Part shown: one piece after another, positions 23,003-29,300 of the stretch
Layout: every line of letters starts with the position of its first letter
Position numbering within the stretch: the stretch's first letter is position 1
IMG/VR virus record: IMGVR_UViG_3300023503_000004
Span: 1-29,300 of that record
DNA: 29,300 nucleotides
Reading direction: 5' to 3' (one strand)
Source: a virus
The notes under the pieces: generated by a model
The model's input: only the letters and a program-made list of their open reading frames with translations
Told to the model about the DNA's origin: nothing
Databases searched by the model: none
Program-made: the position numbers and the translations under genes

Positions 23003-24520
23003 CCGTAGCCCGGCGTCGCGGCGCGCCGCCTCCTCGCGCCGCCGCCTGGCGATGTTGGCGTCGAAGTCGCCGCCGGTGAGCCGGATCGTCTCGTCGGCCC
23101 TGGTGGAAAAATCGTTCTTGACCAGCCGCTCGGAGGCCAGCACCTCCTTCAGCGGATCGATCTGGCCCATGACCGGCCCGTTCCACCGCGCCCGGCTCCA
23201 GGCCATGCGGCGCGCCGGATCGTCGAGATACCCCGGCGCCCGCACCCGGCCGCGGATGACCGCCTCGCGCAGCCATTCCTCGTAGATCGGCTGGCAGAAC
23301 ATGGCCACCAGCCACTCGCGCCGCGTGAGATAGAACTTCCAGGCCATGAGCAACGCGGCCCTGGCCGCGGAATACGAGGAGTCGAATTTCTTCATCAGGA
23401 CCTCGGCCGGCTGCTCGATGGCGGCGCCGATCTGCTCGACGATGGCCTTGAAGAACGGCTCGAACAGCGCGTTCGGCCGCTTGGGATCGACGATGATCGC
23501 GTCCTCGCCGGGCGCGAGATCGACCATGTTGCCCGAGCCCAGGGCGGCCTCGTTGTCCGCCAGCGGCATGCCGGCCGGCGCGGCGCCGTCGGTCGCCGGG
23601 TCGAGCCCGGCAAGCTCCTCGCCGGTCTCGCTCTTGATGAGCACGGTGAAGAACGAGGTCACCACGGCGGCCATGAGCTCGGCCTCGGACAGCCGCGAGA
23701 GCTGCTTGAGCGCCGGCAGCACCCCGGCGAGATAGGGAAAGCCGCGTTTCTGGCCCACCCGCTCCGGGTAGAAGAGATGGACCACGTTCCGCCGGCCGCT
23801 GCGGCGGCCGCGCAGCGGCACCCGCCGCCACCGGCGCTCGACACCGAGACCGCCGGGGTGGCGCGTCATCACGTGGCAGGCGATGGGCACGCCGTCGCGC
23901 GAGACCTCGATGCCGGCGACCAGCCGCTCGTCGCCCAGCCGGTCGTCCGGCGTGCACACCTGGTGGCCCTCGACGAGCTGCACGGTGAGCGTGTACGGCG
24001 TGTCGAACAACGGCCGGCGGCGCAGGGGCAGCAGGCCGAACACGTCGCCGTTCATGAACGCCGAGAGCAGGGCGAGCCCCTGGAGCATGCCGAAGTCCAT
24101 GCCGTCGATGCCGGCGGTCCGGCACCAGAGCCGGAACTCGCGCTCGGTGTTGTCCTGCCAGGCGTCGGCCTCGTCGTCGGACAGCCCGAGATAGTCGCGG
24201 TCGATGCGCGACTGCATGACCAGTCCGGGACCGACGATGTTGGTGACCGCGGTGCGCAGCGCCGATCCGGCCACCGGCATGTTGCGGTAGGCGTCGCCGG
24301 AATAGTCGCGCAGGGCAGCCAGGTCGTGGCGCACATGCTCGTCAGCCGAGCCGGTGGACGCGAGCCAGCCGCGCATCACCCGTGACAGCGCGTCCGCGGC
24401 CCGGTAGCCCGCGGACGGGTTCGGCGCCGGCGCGGCCGTCGCGGCCACGGCGCCGCCGCCGGAGAGCCGGTCCGCAGCCCAGGAGGCCGCCCTGGCGACG
24501 TATGCGCGCAGTCTACCCAT
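22991..24520 (-). CDS. Portal protein (lambda B family)
   Basis: 509 residues. The start at 24520 overlaps the upstream gene's stop (TAG at 24513-24515) by eight bases. Family-typical pieces: AADALSRVMRGWLAS, DLAALRDYSGDAYRNMPVAGSALRTAVTNIVGPGLVMQSRID (about 60-105), TAGIDGMDFGMLQGLALLSAFMNGDVFGLLP, HLFYPERVGQKRGFPYLAGVLPALKQL, and KFDSSYSAARAALLMAWKFYLTRREWL near 370-400. It forms the dodecameric vertex ring through which DNA is packaged and ejected. Length fits lambda gpB (533). The last codons fall in a CATTGCTC-type repeat. Confidence 0.92.
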   Translation of the reverse strand: MGRLRAYVARAASWAADRLSGGGAVAATAAPAPNPSAGYRAADALSRVMRGWLASTGSADEHVRHDLAALRDYSGDAYRNMPVAGSALRTAVTNIVGPGLVMQSRIDRDYLGLSDDEADAWQDNTEREFRLWCRTAGIDGMDFGMLQGLALLSAFMNGDVFGLLPLRRRPLFDTPYTLTVQLVEGHQVCTPDDRLGDERLVAGIEVSRDGVPIACHVMTRHPGGLGVERRWRRVPLRGRRSGRRNVVHLFYPERVGQKRGFPYLAGVLPALKQLSRLSEAELMAAVVTSFFTVLIKSETGEELAGLDPATDGAAPAGMPLADNEAALGSGNMVDLAPGEDAIIVDPKRPNALFEPFFKAIVEQIGAAIEQPAEVLMKKFDSSYSAARAALLMAWKFYLTRREWLVAMFCQPIYEEWLREAVIRGRVRAPGYLDDPARRMAWSRARWNGPVMGQIDPLKEVLASERLVKNDFSTRADETIRLTGGDFDANIARRRREEAARRDAGLREEQ

Positions 24521-24737
24521 CGACCGGCACCACCAACCGCTGGCGGATGCCCCGCCCGCCGCGTGACAGGCGCAACACCTCGCGGTGCCAGTAATTGATC
24601 TTGCGGGTGATCTCGGCCGCGTCGGCCCTGGTCAGCCGCCGGCTGCCGATGGCGTACTCCTGGCCCGTGGCCACCGCCTTCTCGGCGGCAAGCCAGAGGT
24701 CCAGCATTTCCTGTGCGGTCGTGAGATCGAGAGCCAT
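24513..24737 (-). CDS. Small head-joining protein (gpW/DUF6148-like)
   Basis: 74 residues: MALDLTTAQEMLDLWLAAEKAVATGQEYAIGSRRLTRADAAEI... followed by INYWHREVLRLSRGG. The helix-hairpin-helix layout, size and place before the portal gene match gpW-like / DUF6148 head-completion proteins. No good ribosome site precedes the ATG at 24737, which is unusual here. Immediately upstream lies a small GCCCCA...TGGGGC hairpin and then the NYN cassette, so insertion may have displaced the original leader. Confidence 0.75.
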   Translation of the reverse strand: MALDLTTAQEMLDLWLAAEKAVATGQEYAIGSRRLTRADAAEITRKINYWHREVLRLSRGGRGIRQRLVVPVDG

Positions 24738-24779
24738 GCCCCAAGGGTATGGGGCCGGAAAGGGGAGGGGAAGAGGGTC

Positions 24780-24814
24780 ATATCCTGCGCAAGATATTTA
24801 CTTGCGCAAGATAT
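24780..24814. promoter_or_regulatory. Two operator-like palindromes with TGCGCAAGATAT repeat
   Basis: The 12-mer TGCGCAAGATAT occurs at 24786-24797 and 24803-24814, 17 bp apart. The first lies in an 18-bp near-perfect palindrome (ATATC, CTGCGCAA, GATAT); the second contains the perfect palindrome CTTGCGCAAG (24801-24810). Two symmetric half-site pairs spaced 17 bp apart look like binding sites of a dimeric repressor. The regulated promoter could be the plus-strand one at 24900 or one reading left into the gpW-like gene. Confidence 0.55.
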
Positions 24815-24899
24815 AAGTTATGAAGTGTCGGCATGGTTTATGCTTGGTGATGTCAGGGCGGCAGGGCGAGAGGCACAAACGGGGCCTCAACTTTTGGGC

Positions 24900-24928
24900 T
24901 TGACAACTGAAGATATCAGGATGATACT
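24900..24928 (+). promoter_or_regulatory. Sigma70-type promoter of the NYN cassette
   Basis: TTGACA at 24900-24905 is a perfect -35 hexamer, followed after exactly 17 bp by GATACT (24923-24928, four of six matches to TATAAT). Transcription would begin near 24935, about ten bases before the structured RNA and about 120 bases before the NYN start codon. It points against the late operon, so the cassette can be expressed in the lysogen. Confidence 0.65.
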
Positions 24929-24943
24929 AAAAGGGACAATAGC

Positions 24944-25054
24944 GCTCCTGTCGGCATCTCCCCATTGGCGGCCATAAAGGTCGTCGCGCAAGGCACGGCG
25001 GGGTTTTCCCCGCAACGCAAGGCATAGCGGGGTTATGTTGACAGGAGCTTTTTT
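24944..25054 (+). ncRNA. Structured leader or small RNA with two repeats and T6 tail, abutting the NYN start
   Basis: A long closing helix joins 24944-24963 to 25048-25029: nine pairs (GCTCCTGTC/GACAGGAGC), two G-U pairs, three pairs (CAT/ATG), a 2x2 loop, and CCCC/GGGG. Inside are two hairpins: GGCGGCC-ATAAA-GGTCGTC (24967-24985, seven pairs with two wobble) and GCGGGG-TTTT-CCCCGC (24998-25013, perfect). A 19-nt unit CGCAAGGCAyrGCGGGGTT occurs at 24987-25005 and 25016-25034 (17 of 19 identical). The closing 3' arm contains AGGAG, the ribosome site for the ATG at 25055, and is followed by TTTTTT. It could be an attenuator that hides the start, or a stable RNA ended by a terminator. All pairings were found by eye. 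Confidence 0.62.
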
Positions 25055-25765
25055 ATGTCTTGGAGAGGAAAAATGCGCACTGCTATCCTCATCGACGGTG
25101 GATTTTTTCTCAAGCGGTATCGAGTTGTATTCAGGAACGGATGGCGCCATGACCCTGCAACCAAAGCGGAAAACATGTACCGTATGGCGTGGCGTCATGT
25201 AGGATGGAAGAATGAGCAGGCAGAACTATACAGAATTTTCTATTATGACTGCCGTCCGTTTGCTCAGACGGCACATAATCCTGTGACGAACAGAGTCGTT
25301 GATTTCTCAAAAACACCAGTGGCAAAGGAGAGAATAGAATTCTTCGACTGCCTCAAAAAAAAGAGAAAGGTTGCCCTCCGCCTCGGATTTCTGAAGGATG
25401 ATAAGACATGGGTGATCAATCCGAGAAAGACCAGAAAACTGATTGCGAAGACCATTACCATCGATGATTTATCGGAGAACGATGTGAAGTACTCCCTGAA
25501 ACAAAAAGAGGTCGATATCAAGATAGGGCTCGATATCGCTTCACTCGCTCTCAACCGCATGGTTGGACGAATCGTCCTTGTCTCGGGGGACTCGGATTTC
25601 GTTCCGGCGGCAAAGATGGCCAGGCGGAATGGAATAGACTTCATTCTCGATCCAATGTGGAACCCGATCGATCCAAGTCTCCACGAACATATCGACGGCC
25701 TGCGATCAACCAGCGAGAACCCCGCTAAACCATTTCCCGACATGGAATATCCCTATCTCATCTAG
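25055..25765 (+). CDS. NYN-domain (PIN-like RNase fold) protein
   Basis: 236 residues if translated from 25055 (AGGAG seven bases upstream, inside the RNA helix), or 230 from an ATG at 25073 (GGAGAGG upstream and outside the helix). The usual first residues of the family, MRTAILIDGGFFLKRY, favour the second or both. Family signatures: D14 in LIDGGF, KEVDIKIGLDIASLAL with D154 and D160, and VLVSGDSDFVPAAKMARRNG with D179 and D181. This is the acidic cluster of NYN/LabA-type metal-dependent nucleases. Composition is visibly AT-richer than the phage genes and it runs against the operon, so it looks like acquired cargo. Its stop overlaps the zinc-ribbon gene stop tail to tail by eight bases. An RNase function is inference from the fold. 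Confidence 0.85.
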   Translation: MSWRGKMRTAILIDGGFFLKRYRVVFRNGWRHDPATKAENMYRMAWRHVGWKNEQAELYRIFYYDCRPFAQTAHNPVTNRVVDFSKTPVAKERIEFFDCLKKKRKVALRLGFLKDDKTWVINPRKTRKLIAKTITIDDLSENDVKYSLKQKEVDIKIGLDIASLALNRMVGRIVLVSGDSDFVPAAKMARRNGIDFILDPMWNPIDPSLHEHIDGLRSTSENPAKPFPDMEYPYLI

Positions 25766-26024
25766 CACTGGATAGCCACGCCTCCTCGCGGCCGCCGACA
25801 TTGTCCACCTCCACGCTCTTGATCGACACCTTGAGCCTGGCGAGCCGGCACTCCTGGTTCGCGCACCGGTGATAGCGCACCTTGATGTTGCCGTCCCACG
25901 GCAGGCTACCGGTCACCCGCGCCCGCGGCGTGCCGCATAGGGGACAAACCGCGCCATACCGCGGCGAGTAGTCCACGCCGGCCGCCGCCAGCTCGATCGC
26001 CCGTTCAAGCTCATCCGTCGTCAT
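25758..26024 (-). CDS. Small zinc-ribbon protein after the terminase
   Basis: 88 residues with AAGGAGGGGGAACG before the ATG. An N-terminal helix (TTDELERAIELAAAGVDY) is followed by CPLCGTPRARV and, about 25 residues later, CANQEC in RYHRCANQECRLARLKVSIKSV. Four cysteines suggest a zinc ribbon, similar in style to phage Ogr- or Com-like regulators and to small DNA-binding proteins encoded near terminases. The last residues lie in the overlap with the NYN gene end, so the C-terminus may have been altered by that insertion. Confidence 0.65.
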   Translation of the reverse strand: MTTDELERAIELAAAGVDYSPRYGAVCPLCGTPRARVTGSLPWDGNIKVRYHRCANQECRLARLKVSIKSVEVDNVGGREEAWLSSAR

Positions 26025-26048
26025 CGTTCCCCCTCCTTCTTCTCCGTC

Positions 26049-28076
26049 TCAGATCCGCACCCCGGCCGACCGCACCCGGCGGCGCGGACGGCCGGCCGCC
26101 ACCGGCCCGCCGTTTTCCGCCACCACGTTCGCCGGCCCCCGCAACAGATGGATGCCCCCACCAGGCCATTCCGGGTCAGCCAGGGCGTGAGCGATCACCT
26201 CGCAGTCCAGCAGATGGTTGTCCCGGCGGACCTGCACCCATTTTTCCCGGCCGTTCTTGTCTCGTCGCTTCTCCTCCGCCAGGATGTGCGCCACATAGTC
26301 GAGCCCCGTCTCCCGGTGCAGGAACGCCGCCATGTCGCCGCCAGTGGTTGCCGCAACCTCCAGCCGGTAGCGCAGGGCGTCCTTGAGCGCTTCGGTGTTG
26401 AGCGACACGATCTGCAGCCCGCCACGAATCGGCTTGCCGCTCGGCGCCTTGTCCAGCGGCTTGCCGAGAGACACCTTGCCGGCCAGCGGCCGGGACGCGC
26501 CCTTGGTCCCCCACACCCGGCAGCCGCGGCCACGCCCGTTGCGTCGCAACCAGAAATATGCCTCTTCTGTCATTGAGACCTTCCCGTCGCCACCGGTGCC
26601 GCCGGTGTCGAGCCCGGCTCGAAAAATCCGCATCCGCCGGCCGTCCGCCATCGGATACTCGGCGCCGAACAGCAGGTCCTCGAGATCTCCCCAGGTCTGC
26701 ACCTTGCCGTAGTGGATGAGCCACGACACATAGGTCCTTGCCCAGGCTCGGACCGCAAACCAGAACCCGTCACGCTGCATGTCCACGCCGCACGTGAGAG
26801 CGATGGCCTCCTCCGGCACCGTCTGCGGCGCCAGGTCGCACCGGGCCTCGAGCACCTGGTCCTCGGTGGTCTCGATGACCACCTCCTTCCACGGCTCGGC
26901 CTTGATCTGGGTCGCGAAATACTTTGACGCCTGCGGATCCCGCCTGCCGCGCAGGTAGGCGGCCGCGCATTCGGACAGCGACACGAGCGGCGAGATCCAG
27001 GCCGGCGAGTGGAAGGCGATCTGCTCCGGCGCTTCTTCGTCCAGGTAGCGCATGAGCGGCCGGCCGTCGTCCCTGGCGAACCACTCCCCGCCACGGACGG
27101 CCTTGTCGCGCGCCCGGTCGTCCCACAGCGATCCGCATTCCTGGCAGACATACCTCGCCATCTTGCCCTTGAGCACGGCCTTCGGGTCAACCCGCGCCTC
27201 CTCCGGCCCATCGGCCCCGTCGTCCAGGTAGGGCCACCTGATCTGGTCCCACTCCAGCCTTACATACCGGCCGCAAGCCGGGCAGGATGCGTGATAGTCG
27301 AACCTGACATCCGCGTTCTGGAACGCCTGCCGGACTGGCCCGGTTTCTATTGTCGGCGTCGAGATGATGAAAACCTTCGCCCGGAACTTGAACGACCGCA
27401 CCCGTTCGAGAACCAGATCCATGGTGGACGCTTCCTTGGCGTTCGGCGTGTCCGGGTATTTGTCCACCTCGTCGAGGAAGAGATAGCGTACCGAGACGTT
27501 GCCGATCGACGTGACGCTCCCAGCCCACCCCATGTAGATCAGCATGGTGGTGAGTTTGAGCCGCAGCCGCGCCATGTCGTCGTCCAGCCCGGTCAGCAGG
27601 TCCCGCAACCGTGGGCTCAACCGGAAGACGTCTTGGAGGTAGTCCTGGCTTCGTTTGGATGCCGTGTCGCGATCCGGGTACACGATGAGCGCCGGCCCTG
27701 GATCCTGGTCCGCGGCCCAGGCCAGGAAGGTCTCCATGCCGGCGGAAGAGCCAGTCTGCGGCGCCTTGCAGTTTGTGATGATCTTCACCGCCGGATGCGC
27801 CGCGGCGTCGAGGATGCCGCGCATGTGCGGCATGAAGTCGTGGTCCCATCTGGAACCCTTCAACGGCCCGTAGGTCACCACCCGGTGCTTCTCGGCCCAC
27901 TCGGCCGGCGACATTGTCTTCCGACACCGCATCACTCGCCGCTCTGGCGCGGACCAGTCGATCCGTATCAGCCGCGGCGAGCCGTTGAACGCGGCCGCGG
28001 CCACCTCTTCCGGCATCCACGGCGGCGGTTCCGCAACCGCGATTCTGGCTGGAATGACCATGCCAGGATCCGTCAT
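26049..28076 (-). CDS. terL: Terminase large subunit (GpA family)
   Basis: 675 residues; the start overlaps the small-subunit stop as ATGA. A Walker-A-like loop lies at about 103-111 (CKAPQTGSS), less standard than GxxxxGKT but usual for GpA proteins. Walker B is YLFLDEVD (198-205). A zinc ribbon is suggested by CPACG near 265 and CQECG near 315. The nuclease part has LTCGVDMQRDGFWF (about 420) and a later region SGKPIRGGLQIVSLNTEALKD. It drives ATP-dependent DNA packaging through the portal and cuts concatemers. Length close to lambda gpA (641). Confidence 0.92.
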   Translation of the reverse strand: MTDPGMVIPARIAVAEPPPWMPEEVAAAAFNGSPRLIRIDWSAPERRVMRCRKTMSPAEWAEKHRVVTYGPLKGSRWDHDFMPHMRGILDAAAHPAVKIITNCKAPQTGSSAGMETFLAWAADQDPGPALIVYPDRDTASKRSQDYLQDVFRLSPRLRDLLTGLDDDMARLRLKLTTMLIYMGWAGSVTSIGNVSVRYLFLDEVDKYPDTPNAKEASTMDLVLERVRSFKFRAKVFIISTPTIETGPVRQAFQNADVRFDYHASCPACGRYVRLEWDQIRWPYLDDGADGPEEARVDPKAVLKGKMARYVCQECGSLWDDRARDKAVRGGEWFARDDGRPLMRYLDEEAPEQIAFHSPAWISPLVSLSECAAAYLRGRRDPQASKYFATQIKAEPWKEVVIETTEDQVLEARCDLAPQTVPEEAIALTCGVDMQRDGFWFAVRAWARTYVSWLIHYGKVQTWGDLEDLLFGAEYPMADGRRMRIFRAGLDTGGTGGDGKVSMTEEAYFWLRRNGRGRGCRVWGTKGASRPLAGKVSLGKPLDKAPSGKPIRGGLQIVSLNTEALKDALRYRLEVAATTGGDMAAFLHRETGLDYVAHILAEEKRRDKNGREKWVQVRRDNHLLDCEVIAHALADPEWPGGGIHLLRGPANVVAENGGPVAAGRPRRRVRSAGVRI

Positions 28077-28870
28077 TTGCTCTTCGCCTTCCCTTTTCCA
28101 TTCCCGGCAGGCGCCTGTCCGAACTCAACCTCGATTTCCAGCGGCCGCGCGTAATCTCCGAACCACCTAGCTAGGTCATCCAGGATGGTTTCCACCAGGA
28201 GCCGGATCCGCTTCTCGTCCCCACCGACCAGCTCGCACCAATCTGGCGCCCGCATTGTCACCGTATGCTGCAATCCGGCCATCAGCGCCACCGCCCTGGC
28301 AGCCATCGCCGGCTCCACTTCCTCGCGCGGGATCATCGTCCCGCGCAGCCGTTCCAGCTCATTCTCCGCCTTCGATGCCTCGGCCTTCAGCTTGCGGATT
28401 TGCTGCCGCAACTTTTGATCGACCAGCGAATCCTGCTCTTCCTTCGATATCGTAACGCCTGATTTTTGACGGCGAAGATATTTAGTCGCATACTCCTTTA
28501 CGAATGCCCTTGACCATTTGCCATCAGCAAGGTTTGGCCTTAGCTTTCCTTCCCGTCTATGCCTGTAGAGTGTAGGCGGCGAGACCTTCCAGCCATTGTC
28601 AATCAGCCATTTGTGTATACTGTGGATGTTCTCGAACGGCTTATCGTTTTCACCTTCTGCATATTCTGATTTTATCTTGTATTTTACTGCAATTTCATTA
28701 AGTCTCTTGCTGTAAGCCTCCTTTGCAGCCTCCCAGTCTCGCAGTGTCTTCTTGCCAGGATTCTCCTTGTACTTCCGCATCGAGACGACAGTCGCGTTGT
28801 GCAGGATCTTCAGCTCCGCCTGCTCAGTCGGCGTCGCAACCGCCAATACCTCCTTGAGGACGTCATCCAT
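28073..28870 (-). CDS. terS: Terminase small subunit-like protein with winged-helix DNA-binding domain
   Basis: 265 residues from the ATG at 28870, which has GGAGGG eight bases upstream; the longer frame from 28945 overlaps the methylase remnant. Helical N-terminus, then IHSIHKWLIDNGWKVSPPTLYRHRREGKL (about 85-115), a helix-turn-helix pattern typical of small terminases, followed by a coiled coil (KLRQQIRKLKAEASKAENELERLRG) and a C-terminal domain with ALMAGLQHTVTMRAPDW. It recognises the phage DNA start site for packaging. The first two thirds is markedly AT-rich compared with the large subunit. Confidence 0.8.
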   Translation of the reverse strand: MDDVLKEVLAVATPTEQAELKILHNATVVSMRKYKENPGKKTLRDWEAAKEAYSKRLNEIAVKYKIKSEYAEGENDKPFENIHSIHKWLIDNGWKVSPPTLYRHRREGKLRPNLADGKWSRAFVKEYATKYLRRQKSGVTISKEEQDSLVDQKLRQQIRKLKAEASKAENELERLRGTMIPREEVEPAMAARAVALMAGLQHTVTMRAPDWCELVGGDEKRIRLLVETILDDLARWFGDYARPLEIEVEFGQAPAGNGKGKAKSK

Positions 28871-28889
28871 CACGCGGCCCTCCGTTTCC

Positions 28890-29111
28890 CTACCGCGGCG
28901 AAAGTTCGATTTTTCTGCACTTTCGCCCCTGCCGCTCGCATGCAATGAGAGTCGAGCCAGAGCCGCCGAACGGGTCTAGAACGATCTCTCCACGCCGACT
29001 TGAGTTGCGAATGAACCGCTCCATCAGCGCCACGGGTTTCATCGTTGGGTGCAGATCTGGGCGCATCCGAAGTTTATGGCGTTTACTTGATGCGGCGCAG
29101 TTTGACACCAT
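28890..29111 (-). pseudogene. C-terminal remnant of an N4/N6 DNA methyltransferase, cut by an IS
   Basis: The readable family part, LHPTMKPVALMERFIRN, then VLDPFGGSGSTLIACERQGRKCRKIELSPR, is the C-terminal end of a phage DNA methylase with the AdoMet loop DPFGGSGST. The N-terminal target-recognition and catalytic half (the D/N-PP-Y motif) is missing; at the point where it should continue (about 29070-29080) the sequence passes into the end of a transposase gene. The ending ELSPR-stop is also shorter than the usual tail after this motif. Methylases just upstream of the small terminase are common in this phage type, so the intact gene was probably the start of the packaging operon. Confidence 0.72.
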
Positions 29112-29300
29112 GCCGTACCCGTCCTCCTCGCGGTGAAGGCTCTTGCTGGGCGGCGAGTTTGTCGAATTGACGGTTATACCGCGCGCAGCGCAGCTTCAGG
29201 ATATTGTTGGCGCGGTCAACACGCCACCAGGCGCCGGAACGCTTGAGCCGAATATGGCAGATGAACTTGTTGGCGCTTTCGATGGCGCCGCTGCCCAACG
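29083..29300 (-). mobile_element. C-terminal end of an IS transposase (ISKra4-type suggested)
   Basis: The last 71 codons of a gene continuing beyond the right edge. LGSGAIESANKFICHIRLKRSGAWW with later NILKLRCARYN is a pattern I recall from the end of ISKra4-type transposases. The stop is at 29083 and the next gene is the methylase remnant, so the element inserted into the methylase gene. Terminal inverted repeats and target duplication cannot be judged because the other end is outside the window. Family assignment is by memory of the motif. Confidence 0.7.

Noticed and set aside
20570-23008. 812-codon open frame on the plus strand across the capsid, decoration and protease genes
   Set aside because: It is a shadow of GC-rich genes: Arg/Gly/His/Val-rich, no recognisable domain, no ribosome site, and it crosses three well-supported genes.
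24987-25034. The two 19-nt repeats as a mini CRISPR array
   Set aside because: Only two imperfect copies with a 10-nt gap, no cas genes, and the bases are better explained by RNA hairpins.
24944-25054. Retron-type msr/msd RNA
   Set aside because: Inverted repeats and hairpins are suggestive, but no reverse transcriptase is encoded in the window.

Overview
The window holds most of the late (structural) region of a lambda-type siphovirus prophage in a GC-rich Gram-negative host. Nearly every phage gene lies on the minus strand, so the late operon reads from right to left. Neighbouring genes are tightly coupled by ATGA, GTGA or TGATG start/stop overlaps, or are preceded by strong AGGAGG-type ribosome sites. 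The host cannot be named from the sequence. High GC and these gene families fit a proteobacterium, perhaps a deltaproteobacterium, but that is inference.

Reading the operon in its own direction: at the right edge, an insertion-sequence transposase (C-terminus only) abuts the broken C-terminal piece of an N4/N6 DNA methyltransferase. The packaging and head block follows: small terminase (28870-28073), GpA-type large terminase (28076-26049), a small zinc-ribbon protein, a gpW/DUF6148-like protein, lambda-type portal, S49 capsid protease with a nested scaffold gene (lambda C/Nu3 arrangement), decoration protein (D), major capsid protein (E), an HeH-domain protein, an FII-like connector, a GPZ-like minor tail protein and a tail-terminator-like protein. 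The tail block follows: major tail protein, a 50-codon ORF, a tail-assembly chaperone pair (G plus a -1-frame T-like ORF), tape measure, a series of tail-tip proteins including a large DUF2341/LamG/hub fusion with Cys-Gln-Pro-Tyr repeats, then fibre-like proteins. The lysis end (2155-378) carries a membrane-anchored coiled-coil protein, a lipoprotein, an M15 peptidase endolysin and a small protein with a phospholipase-A2-like CxxHDxC motif. A clear intrinsic terminator (237-203) ends the operon. The C-terminus of a plus-strand, probably host, gene occupies the first 134 bases, and the junction between has features of an attachment region.

Two cargo genes run against the operon on the plus strand. 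One (16863-17114) encodes a small two-helix membrane protein between the chaperone and tape-measure genes. The other is the most interesting locus in the window: between the head-joining gene and the zinc-ribbon gene lies an AT-richer cassette (about 24.78-25.77 kb). It has two operator-like palindromes, a good sigma70-like promoter, a compact structured RNA of about 110 nt with two imperfect 19-nt repeats closed by a 20-position helix and a T6 tract, and immediately after it an NYN-domain (PIN-like RNase fold) protein. Promoter, repeat-bearing RNA, terminator-like tail, then nuclease-fold gene is the layout of type III toxin-antitoxin loci, but the protein family is different. I propose it as a candidate undescribed RNA/NYN-nuclease module, possibly for phage defence or self-regulation.

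The prophage may no longer be fully functional. The gene upstream of the terminase is cut by an IS, and a tiny tail-fibre-region ORF looks frameshifted. Integrase, repressor and replication genes are not in the window.
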